Below, in pieces: positions 30,701 through 42,700 of a DNA stretch of 64,000 nt; position 1 is the stretch's first letter, and each line of letters starts with the position of its first letter. Source of the DNA: Piezodorus guildinii (taxonomy: Eukaryota; Arthropoda; Insecta; Hemiptera; Pentatomidae). Made by a program: the position numbers and the translations under genes. The stretch is taken from positions 5,260,280 to 5,324,279 of the forward strand of contig CM041297.1 of NCBI GenBank assembly GCA_023052935.1, written 5' to 3'. The notes under the pieces were generated by a model, which saw only the letters and a list, made by a program, of their open reading frames with translations, did no database searches and was not told the DNA's origin.

Positions 30701-33700
30701 TACTAGCAAACATGAATCCTGAAAATATCATGAAACTTATAAAATTAATAAAAATGAATAAAATAAGGAAAATATAATAAACAATTCTTACCACAAGCTG
30801 TTGAAACCAATATACAAAGTATTGAAATCAATGAGACCATTGAGAAAGCGAAAGTGGTCGGACGTAAGCTAGCAAAAAGGTAAATGATAGCGGTGAATAT
30901 GAAAGCATCTAGGGCTAATCCAGGGAGCTGAAAAAAAAATTATATTGTGTCAGTTTTAAAATAAAAACATATGTTTCTAATATCTAGAGCATTCTATTAA
31001 ACCTAACACCATTGCACATAGCAGTAGAAACTCAAGCACTAAGTACAGCCTCTAGGCTCTCTAAGTTAGGAACAAGATCTAAAATAGGGATAAATGCAGG
31101 GAGGGAAACCTCTCTCTAGGTAAGTAAGCGTCAGCCTTTCAGGCTAAATTAATGGCGATAAATATCTGTGCTCAAACCCTAATTTTTTTGACCTAGTCTG
31201 GCACCCAGGACTGCTTTACAAACTCTGAAAATTCCTCCCTCCAACATACTTCCTCATCATCCAGTCCTATCTCACTGACAGATCCTTCAAAATAAATCGC
31301 AATAGTTCCTATTCATCCCTTTTTGTTCAGACCATCCCAGGACCCATTCTCTTCACCGTCTATACAGCTGACATCCCATCCAATCCTAACACTTTCCTTT
31401 CTACGTATACTGATGACACTTATGTTTTATCAGTCTATAACGATCCTACTATTGCCTCTCAAAACCTACATTCCCACATCAGAGACCTTTAGATATGGTG
31501 TCAGAATTGGAGAATTACAATAAATTCAGACAAATCCCACCAAATCACCTTCAACTTCCATCGTAAACCAATGACATCCTGCCCTAAAGTATCCTTTAAT
31601 AATATTCCACTTGTCCCGGTCGAACAGATCTGCTATCTAGATCTCCTCCTTGACAAACGCCTCACATGGAATCCGCATACTAGACTGAAACGACAAGAAA
31701 CTGCTCGCCACTTTCGATTACTTCAACACTTACTTGACAAATGCTCTAACCTCCCACTTAACTACAAAAGACTCCTCTACATGACTATCATAAGGCTTAA
31801 ATGGACTTAAGTAGTTGAGCTTTGGGGCTCGACTAAACCATCAAATTCTTCACGTATCCAATCCTTACAATCCAAAATTCTTTGTAAAATCCTCAATGCT
31901 CCTTACTTTTTCACAAATAAACTCATCCATAAAGACCTTAATGTTCCCTATGTTGTTGATCTAGCCTGAACTAGATATCACTCCTTTGATAATAAACTCC
32001 TCTCCCACTCTAACCCACTAGTTGCAATCCTTGCTTCCTCTTCGATTCCTGACAATCCTCTAAGGCGTCTGAAAAGGAGATGGTCTCAAGACCTTCTAGT
32101 TTAGAATAGTTACAGGAGTGCTTCCATTGGGTAGCTCTTCTACAAGTCTTTTTCATGTCATTTTTCTTTTATCATATTTACTTGTTGTATTATCTAGTAT
32201 AGTTGTAAATTTCAATAAATAATGGTAAAAAACAAAACATAAAAAAACCCTAATTTTAGAATGGATGAGAGAGAGATTTATAACTATCCATACTTAAAGC
32301 CAAGCTCCTATTGGAGTTTAGGATAGCTACATGACTTGGTCTTGGGTTGTAGCAGAGTGCAAAGGAAATCTCAACACCCAGTCTCTGTTGAATAAGGTTT
32401 GAGTTCATTGGGTGCCTTATTACTCAGGCATTTTTTCTGTTCAGATACCTCCACACCCGAGCCTGTTGTGGAATAAGCCTCAGCTATACAAAATGTCTGT
32501 TCAAGTTGGCTTGTGGCAATAGAACCAGGCTATACTGGAGGCGTACTGAGAAGCAGTATTATTCTGAGATGTTTTTGGAGGGACTGAGGATGAGCTGTAC
32601 AGATCTCTCAATGGACAGGATAACTAAAAGAAAAATTTGAATCAATAATTTTATTATAGGTGGAATAGTCAGGAATCTGTCATTTTTTTTTTTAAGTTTT
32701 TAATTTTTCCAACGTTTCGGCTCAAGCTTGTGAGCCATCATCAGGGCATTACTGAGCCATGTCCAAGCATAAACTGAGTCCCAGCAAGACCTCATTATAG
32801 TGCACTGTGCATTTTTTTTGTTACTGCAACCATTGACATTGAAGCCAACCCAACCGGGCCCGGCCTCCAGTATATCGGCACGCCGACCTTTTCTTAATTA
32901 GCAGCGAGGGAGCCCCCAGGTGTACAAATTGTATTGTATTGACATTTTTTTTTTTTTTTTATAATATATTAATGTTTTAGTGTTTTAATTTTTTTCTATA
33001 ATTTTATTAGAGCCAATGTTTAAACGATTTATTTTCTTTTTTTTATTAATAAGTATGAGTTTCAATTTATGTTATCTTCATTATATTAAAAGTCTATAAC
33101 AATAATTTTTCGCCTTTTTTTTCTTTTAATCACTTAATTATAAGTTAACTTATAACCGATTTTTGAACCAGCATCTATTAAAGGGAAGAAGGAAAGTGGT
33201 AAATATTTTAACACCGCCCCTTCCTCTACACCAGGAATAGAGAGGATTGAATCCGGTGGCTGAACACTCCCATATGCTGATACGGCACTATAGGGAGAAG
33301 CAAAAGAAGATTGTTGTAATAAGAAATTAAATATAAATAAATAGTGTCTGATTGTCAGAGACCCATACCCTGAGTCAAGAAATTTTAATTTGGTGAAATC
33401 ATGTTTTAATTCATTGTTCCATTTTATAAAAATGAAAAATAAGTATATTACACATAATATACTCACATATGCTATAATCTTGGCAAGATACAGAGCTGAG
33501 GGATGATAGTCCCCGTCCCTCATCTCTCGCACCAAGAGAGGCAGCTCCTGCGGAATGAGGGCGAGTGCTGAATAGAGGGCTGGGAATGTGTTTTCTGTGA
33601 TTAGGATGAAGAGGACTCCTTGAACGGCTTGGACACCGGCCTGATCGTTGTTGACTGCGCCCACATAGCACATCCCGGCTGTGATTGCCACCACCTGCGA

Positions 33701-36700
33701 TATACAAGATAATTTATACATTTATAAAGAAACTTAATTAATTTATTGAGGTAGTATGGTCGACTATTGATATGATAATAGAAAGAAGTAATCAGGAATC
33801 AGCTTTAGTAAGCTGGCAGGGAAATGGTCTACTTGTTTTTTTATTACTAGCTTTGTAAGCTCTCTCAAATATACAATAGATGCAAACAGCATTGTCTTGT
33901 TTCTGGATTCACATGCGGCCATCATTGCAGCTATGCAGCCTAATGTATCTTACGATAATGACTTAGTGAACTGTCAATTAAAAATTGAACAACTGCTTCA
34001 ACAGGGTAGACAGATGGTTTTTGTAGTGTATACCAGGCCATCGTGGTATCCATGGGAATGAAGTAGCTGATAAGCTTGCTAAAGAGGGTGGAGCTTCAGA
34101 GAAGTCGGAAAATCAAATTTCTTATCGTAGAGATAGGAATGAAGTCAAGAGAGCAAATTATGCTCTACTGGATTCCCTAAGAGTCAGTTAGATCAACAAG
34201 CGCTGGGCCAAACTCCTTCTTGGGGAAATACAGATACTCTTAAATTTGCAAAGAAAAGATTCTGTTGCACGGTTCAGAATGATTACCTGGCGAAGCACTT
34301 GCATCAGATCAGATTGGTAAAGTTTCCACTTTACTCTCTGTGTGATGCAAAGTGGGATATGCTTCCCCATTTCTGCTTCTGCCATAAGGGATCTGGCTGT
34401 CAAGTACCACTCTGATCTTGATTCGTCTCTTATTGTCTGCATCCGGGAAAATACTTCCAGATGTGCTGCATCCTCTTTACTCTCATGCAGCACATCTGGA
34501 GACTTATGAAGTATTTTCCCAGATGCAGACAATAAGAGACGAAATTCCATCAAGATCGGAGTGGTACTTGACAGCCAAATATTTTATGGTGGAAGCCTAA
34601 ATGGGAGAGCATAATTAAAAAGAAAAATTTAGGGTGATTATAATGTTGGCCTAGTTACCTCATGGTACATATATCGTTCTAGAAACAGAATCTATTTATA
34701 TAATACAAAAGAAAGCTTCATGGAATGTAGAGGCTCTGATTTTTGTTTTGTTTTTGTACAATACACATTATTTAGGAATAGATCAGTTCAATTTAAAATA
34801 GTATTTAACTAAATAAATAAAAAAATCACTAACAATCTTCTGAGCAATCTTCAGCCATTGTAACTGAGGATTCCTCAACAATTCCAAAATGCTTCGATAA
34901 AGGATGTAGTAGAATTTATAAAACCATGATGAAGATTTGCTGAAACAAATAATGTAAAGTTAGAGATGGCTATAGAGATATAATTTTATAAAATTGATCA
35001 CTAATATATTTATACTTACTAATCAAATAACTGATTTGTCACTTTATTCACCTGAAAAATAATATAAATTTCATTTATTAATGTTTTATCGATTGGAAGT
35101 TGGCAAGTAATAGATATATTTCAGGAAGATGACAGAAACCTTCTTATTTTATTAATTATTAAACCAAAAATGTTTCAGACAACACTCCTCCGTTATCAAG
35201 CTTATTTATTTTATTTTTTTATCCAAAATATTGGGAAGCAGTTTCTTTTTCATCATTTTGTGTCAATCAAACCATAATATATAATAACTTGACCAATGAT
35301 TGAGACTATTTCCAAAAGGTAATAAAGAAATTTTTATGAAATTGATATTTTGACATATTTGTAGTCTCATAATTTAGTTTTATTTAAGTTTTCTAATTAA
35401 TTTTATCTAATGAACACTGAAGTCCTTTAGAAATACAATTACTTTCCAAAGGTACTAATGACAGACTTAGTTTTATTCCTAATCACACTCAAAGTTTTCA
35501 TTCCATAACTTTAAAATAGTGCTATTAATAACAAAAAAAAAAAAAAAAGAACCTGTAGCTCTACAAACCATATAGAGATTCGTACTTTGGGAACCCACTT
35601 TAAAGGGGCTGTGTCTGCCCCAGGAGGGGGTCTCCATAACCTACGCTCACACCCCGGCGGAATTAACAGAATAAACAATATTCTGCCACAGCCCGGATTC
35701 GAATCCAGGACGTAGGAGAACAGTAGACTAGTGCTCTATCCAATAGACCCTGCTCCCTAGTATAATAAAAAAAATTTGCTTTAATAATATAGTAATGGGA
35801 GATTTTCGAGGCCCCTGTAAAATTTCCTTGAATGGATATAGTACTTTTTTGTAAATCAACGTCTTAATTGCTAATAACGAATATACTTTGGTATGATATG
35901 ATAGTGAAAAAAAAAACTGAATGTACAAAGGATAATGAAAGAACCCCCAAAAAACTGTTTGACAATATTTTAAATAAAATAGAAACAAGAAAAAAAAATA
36001 AAAGTTTGATAATTTAAAAGTCTTCATCCAAAAGTCACTTAATAAATAATCAATAAAATATGAAGGTTTTTATTAGTTTTCTAAATTATAACATTATCTA
36101 TAATATCTATGTTAAGGTTCATTTTATATTTATAAAAGTAAGTTACTATTTACTCCTTGATATAGTCATCACCTCATTAGTTGCTGGCATAAAATAATAA
36201 CTTCATTCATAAAAAATTATAAAAATATATTATGTGTATAAAAAAAATTACCATTTTATCAAATTCAAGATTTCAAAGGACTGTAAATATTTTAATCCTA
36301 TTAAATACTTACCATTACTTAATAATCTCTTTAGATGAGGAAGATGGTTGGGGGTGCTGTCATAAAAAACCACACTCAAACAAGTAGTACTTATTGTAGT
36401 TGTGTGCTGACATTTCAGCCTACATTGTGGGCCTTTATCAGGGCTAAGAGAAACAAGATAACAACCAATGCAATCAGAACATTAATAATAAGTTAGGTTC
36501 AATAATATGATGACTAACTTATTATTAATTTTCCAATTGCCACAATGCAGGCCGAAACGTTGGCACACAATTAAACTACTTTTTAATGTGTGTTTCTCTC
36601 TAACAACCGCACCCCCAACCATCTTCCTCATCTAATATTCTCAATGGTCAACTAAACTCCATCTTTAATAATCTCTTCAGAACATTCTATAAGCTTGTTT

Positions 36701-39700
36701 AATCCCTTTTCACTTCTTCAAAAAAAGGCTCAGTTTAAGTTATTTGTTTTAAAGAAGAAACATTGCAGTTTTCTGCGAAATTCTCGTAATTTTTAAGGCA
36801 TTACTGTATAAAAAAATTTCACAGCCACCGAAGCAACTTGTAAATTGATTAGATATGAAGGGGAAAGTGTCCTTGATAAGCAGACTGCAAGGCGTTGATT
36901 TAAAAAATTTAGCAGTGGAGAAACTGAAAGGAATCTGTAAGAGAATCTGTAAGGAAGAAGGGCTCTAGGCGACCATTAATGGATATTGATGGGGTTCTAC
37001 AGGAAGCTGTCCAGTCAAACCCATCTACAAGTATTTGTGAACTTGTATTTCAGGGAGTGTGATGTGTTGAAACATACTGTTAGTCGCCATCTACTCTACA
37101 TGGAAAAAATACTTAACACAAACTTACTCCTCAGCAATAAGCTAAGAGGTTAGAAATCTGTCACAATTTATTTAATTAAAAACCTTTCTGATATAAGTTT
37201 TAATGGAAGATTGTCACCTGTGATGAAATGTGGGTTTAATGGCAAAATCCAAAAACCCGTGAGCAATTTTTAATGCATAGTCAAACTGCTTTTCCGGTTG
37301 CTGCAAGGGGAAAATTTGAAAAAAATTCCATGCTTTGTGTTTTAGGGAATTTTTAAGGTGTTATTGATTTTTTCCTTTCCTGATGGATGCTCTATGAATT
37401 TTGAACTCTATGGCAAATAACTAGAAAAATTGTACGTGAAGCTGCTAGAGCATTATCCTGCTTGGATCAACCGAAAAGGAGTCTTATTCCGTAAGATAAT
37501 ATCCGTCCTCATAATTCCTGTTAAAATGAAGGAAAGTTTAAAGAACTTGATGAGTTTGACCTCCTGCCTCATCAGCCATACAGTCCAGACCTCGCACCAT
37601 CGGATTATTACCATGGCCCTTTTTCTTCAAGGAATAAATTTTATTATTTTGCATAAGTTGAAATTGCTGTCCAAGAGATCTTCGACAGCCACCCCAAAGA
37701 ATGGTATGAGCATGGGATCGAGCAGTTGGCTAGAAGATGGCTAATGACAGTAGATAGCAGTGGAACATACTTTGATTACTGATTGTATTTTATATCAAAG
37801 AAATAATAATACAAATATTTGGTTAAAAAATGGTCATTTTTATTAAAACACCCCATTATTTGAAACAGGTGATGTATTTATCATATTTACTCTTACCATA
37901 AACGTATACATTTAAATTTAAAACAAAACATAATAAAGCTAGTATTATTATAAAGTAAAATATTGATGCTGATGCATATAGACAATTTTAACAATATAAC
38001 AGCGACATTGAAATGCCTATTAAATAAGTAATGCATACAAACATTGGCAGGCTGTTCTTGCAGAGCTATGAGAAGTTCCGTGGTCTTGGAGTATTCGGAA
38101 AGCACATACTGGTGTGCCAACTTCTTGACAGCCATCCTGGCCGACAGCACTGATCCAGGAGGTGGTGCTATACAGCTCATCAGGAACTCTCCTGCTCCCT
38201 CGTTAACCTTCATGTGGTAACCTGCGCTGAATTATTTGATAACTTATTAACCAATATTCATATGATTATCTAATAATAATATGAAGAAAGAGATGGTTTT
38301 GGTGATGTTAAAAAAAATATATAAAAGAAATAGTAAAAAACTATTTAATATCCAACGTTGTCTTCATCAGGGCTAAAAAAACAAGATACAGTGTAGTTGT
38401 TTGATAATAACATAAGAGCATAATAAATTAAAAGTTGAGTGAAATTGATAACTTAAGAAATTAATGAAGAATAAAAAAGAAATAGTTAATATATCAACAT
38501 AATTAATCAGAGAACTGGCTTTTACTTCACTTCATGTTACATTTTTTTTTTTTAATATTTTTATTGAAATCAGTTGTAAATTTGTATATTATAATACAAC
38601 AAGTAAATATGCTGGTTAATGATAAAATATATTAAAAAACATGAAAAGAAACTGCTTATTGGCAGCACTCTTCTTTTCAGACGCCTCGGAGGGTTATCAG
38701 AGATAGAAGAGGAAGCTAGGATAGAAACTAGCGGGTTAGAGTGGGAATGGAGTTTTTCATGGAAGGATTCATACCTGTTTTGGGCCAAAACAGTAATATA
38801 GGGAACATTAAGGACATTGTGGATGAGTTTATTCATGACAAAGTAAGGAGCATTGATCTTACGAAGGATTTTGGATTTCGTAAGTCCAGATAGGTCTTAT
38901 AATAGTCATGTAAAAGAGCATTTTGTAGTCAAGAGGAAGGTTTGACTGTTTGTCAAGTAAGTGTTGAAGTAGTCCAAAATGGCGAGCAGTTTCTTGTCGT
39001 TTTAGTCTTGTATGAGGATTCCAGGTTAGACACTTGTCAAGATGGAGTCCTGGGTATCTGATCTGTTCAGCAGGAACTAGCTCAGTGTTATTGAAGGATA
39101 CTGTAGGGCAAGAAGTCATAGGTTTACGACAAACGCTAAATGTTATGTGATCGGATTTGTTAGAATTTATTTTTATTCTCCACTTCTAATACCATACTTC
39201 TAGGTTTTTATGTGTGCTTCAATGATATATGAGGCAATTAATGGATCATTATGAACTGATAACACGCAGGTGTCATCAGCATAGGCAGAAAGGAAAGTGT
39301 TAGAATGGGTTGGGATTTCAGCTGTATAGGTATTGTAAAGAAGGGGTCCCAGGTTACGGCCTTGAGGAACACCAGCAGACTGAGTAAAAAGAGATGAGTA
39401 GAAACTATTTTAATTTATTTTGAGAGCTATGGGGCTCCACCAAACCATCCAATTCCTCTCGTATCCAATCCTTACAATCCAAAATCCTTCGTAAAATCCT
39501 CAACGCTCCTTACTTTGTCACTAATAAGCTCATCCACAAAGATCTTGATGTTCACTATGTTACTGTTTTGGCCCGAAACCAGGTATGAATCTTTCCATGC
39601 AAAACTTCATTCCCACTCTAACCCACTAGTTTCTACCCTAGCTTCCTCTTCGATCCCTGATAACCCTCCGAGGCATCTGAAAGGAAGATGACCTCGAGAT

Positions 39701-42700
39701 CTTCTTGTTTAGATTGACTACTAGAGTGCTGCCAATGGACAGTCTCTCTTCATGTTGTTTCATGTATTTTATCTTTACCAGCATATTTACTAGTTGTATT
39801 ACAAAATACAGTTGTAAATTTCAATAAAAATATTTAAAATAAATAAATAAATAAATTTATTTTGAAGAATCTGTAACCTTACATACATTTCTTATCTATA
39901 TTTATGTTTCGGTTCTCCATTTAATTATGTTGATACATTACCTATTTCTGTTTAGTCTTTATTACTTTCTTTTTCTGTTCTTAAGTTATCAATTTTACTC
40001 AACTTTTTATGTCCATTCATGTTATTATCAAACACCTACACTATATCTTGTTTTTTAGCCCTGATGAAGACCTGCAATCTTGGATATTAAATAGTTTTTC
40101 ACTAATTCTTATATTTTTTTTTGCTACCACCCGAAACATTTCTTTCATATTCATTTTTCATATTCATTATTCACACACAGTCATTCATTGATAATTCAAT
40201 CTAATAATAATATGACATATTTTTATAATAAAGAACAAAGTAAATATGATAATATAGTTAACAGTGACTTCTATTATTAGCTTGTCTTTCTATCCATCAG
40301 AATTTGTGATATCCTTGAAGTCTGCAACGCGATTCACAATCAAGGAACACATGGTAGAGCCATTACTCCTATGCCCATTTATACTGTTGATATTATTACT
40401 AATACATGTATTGATGTGTGAATTTTATGAGACTAACCTTCTGAAAAAATCTACGGCATCATCTACAGTTCCGGAGAAGACAAGTGACCCATCTGCGACC
40501 AACATTATGGAGGAGAAGAACTTCAAGACTTCGGGACTAGGCTGGTGGATAGTGCACAAGATGGTCGCATTCCAAGAGGCCATCATGCTCACGAGACGAA
40601 TGGCGCTGAGGGAGTCGAGCCCGGTTGTTGGTTCATCACAGAAGAGAAGTGCAGGGTTGGAAAGGCAAGCGGTAGCGAATGATAAGCGTTTGCGCTCTCC
40701 TCCGGACAGCTCTGCTCTCTGGAACAGTAGGTTTTGAAATTGAATTACCATTATGATTACTCTTTTTATTTAGTAATTATGCGTAAACTTAATTCCACTG
40801 GTATATAATTGTAAATTTGAGAGAATAAAAGTTAAAAAAGAAATAGTTAATATATCAACATAAGTAAATAGGGAAACGTTAGATAAATATAGTTAACAAA
40901 GGTATGTATGGTAACATGAAGTAATTTGTTAATTATGTTTATCTTTCATTTCTCTATTTCCTTATGTAAATTTTTATTTTTTATTTTACTGTTCTGAAGT
41001 TATCAATTTTACTCAGCTTGTAAAGCTAATTATTACATAAAATGAAGAACTCTTATACTGTTGAATTATTTTTCAACAATCCTATTTTTTATTTATTAAA
41101 TTATTAAATATTGTGGTGTAGACCTATCAAAGTAAATGAATATTTTATCTTAAAAGAATAAATTCACATTTACGGATTATTTTTAGTTTTACATACCTCG
41201 CCGAATATTGAACCACCAATCTTTCGATTCCTACAATGTTCTAATCCAAGTTCATTAATTAAATAGGAAACGCGACTCTCTTTTTCTTGATAGGTGATTC
41301 TTTTATCTAACTTGAGGCAAGCCTGAAACAATTTATATTATTATATGAATGCAAAGTAAATTCTAGTCAATTAGATTTAAATATTAAAGATGAAAAGAAT
41401 GAATTTCTATATGAAAGTGAACACTCTATAAGAAGATGTATATTTAATGTTTATGTAATCATAGGACGAATAATAAGGATCCAGTGAAAAAGTTTTCTAA
41501 AAAAGAAATGATTTTTTATCATCTTTGTACATTTAAACATTGGTACTTTGGTTATTTTTTCAACCAGTATAGTTCATAAATGGTAGGACCCAGTGACAAA
41601 AGTTATATAACAAAAATATTTTCTATGAATTTTCTAATCCGAAACTGTCGTCGAATTTTCGATCTAAGCAACACCAACAAAGCTAGCGGATGTCAGATGT
41701 GTTACATTTTTGAGGGTGAAAAAAAAAGTTACACAAATTAAATTATGTACCTCAGCCAAAAAACATATCCAAGTCAAAATGGAATTTGCTTAGATCAATA
41801 ACTTTAGTTGTTTAATTCAACATTAATGATGTCATGTTTATATTTTCCATAATTTTTTTAGTTGCTTTGGCAAGCCCAGAGATGGCGGCCTTAAATTAAA
41901 AATGAGTAAAATTGAAAAGATGAAAAGAAAGTAATAAAAACTAATAAAGATATCAACCTAAGTAAATAGAACAATGAAAGAGAAATATATTGAGGATAAG
42001 TTAATTGGGGATTAAGCCATCAAAACAATTAATAATAATAATAATAATAATAGGCTTAGCGAACCTGAAGGTTCGATGCCGATACCACCAAAGTCCGACT
42101 ACACAGACTCGTCCAATGTTCACCATTCAAGCCCAAGCCCCCGAGATCAGCCTTAACGCAATCCTCCCATCTACGTTTCGGCCTACCTTTCGGACGCCTA
42201 CCAGTCGGATCAGCAAATACCAACTTTCTCGGAATCCGCTCGTCTTCGCCCAACAACTTTATTTGTAATCAGCTCAATTATATTCACAGGATACAAGTTT
42301 CGCAATTCCGCGTTGTGCAACCTTCTAAACTCCCCAGTGGCCTCATCTCTCTTCGGACCAAATATTTTACGCAATACCTTATTTTCGAAAACCTTAAGGC
42401 GTTGTTCATCCTTCAAAGTAAGCGGCCACGTTTCACATCCGTAAAGAACCGTTGGAAGAATAATAGTTTTATAAATTCTAACCTTTAAGTTTTTAGATAG
42501 AAGCCGCGAACTAAGTAACTTAGCAACTGAATAATAACACGCATTTCCCACCTTTAACCGGGACTTTATTTCTTCCTGGATTTCATTTTTTCTTAATATC
42601 ATTGAACCTAAATACTTGAATTTCTCTACGTGTTCAAAAGTATGCCCTGAAATAGTAATATTCTCAAGATCACCACCATTTTGGCTGAGACCTATTTGTT

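Larger units (their letters stand above)
38270..40200. mobile_element. Composite palindrome: PLE and Jockey-like ends, inverted (ABCG intron)
   Basis: The order is PLE (38280-38530, minus), Jockey-like 3' end (38540-39415, minus), Jockey-like 3' end (39420-39855, plus), PLE (39870-40200, plus). Both the PLE parts and the last 330 bp of the Jockey parts are inverted copies of each other: CCAGCATATTTACT..TGTATTA, TAACCCTCCGAGGC and TTACTGTTTTGGCCC recur. Decayed hammerhead-like cores (TAGCCCTGATGAAGAC) lie at 38353-38376 and 40058-40075. Confidence 0.7.

Noticed and set aside
33134..33721. Single-exon reading of the 195-codon minus frame
   Set aside because: Only 33467-33694 has ABCG features and proper splice sites; the rest is intron read-through.
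34188..34600. Two opposed frames that look like a conserved pair
   Set aside because: Mirror readings of a 95-bp-arm hairpin.
35728..36027. 99-codon F/Y/L-rich frame
   Set aside because: Low-complexity AT-rich reading inside an ABCG intron that overlaps the end of a SINE.
37430..37744. 104-codon plus frame as a new gene
   Set aside because: It is out of frame with the mariner transposase remnant that explains this stretch.
38540..39855. Twin-priming inversion of one Jockey-like insertion
   Set aside because: Both opposed pieces contain the element's 3' end, which twin priming does not produce.
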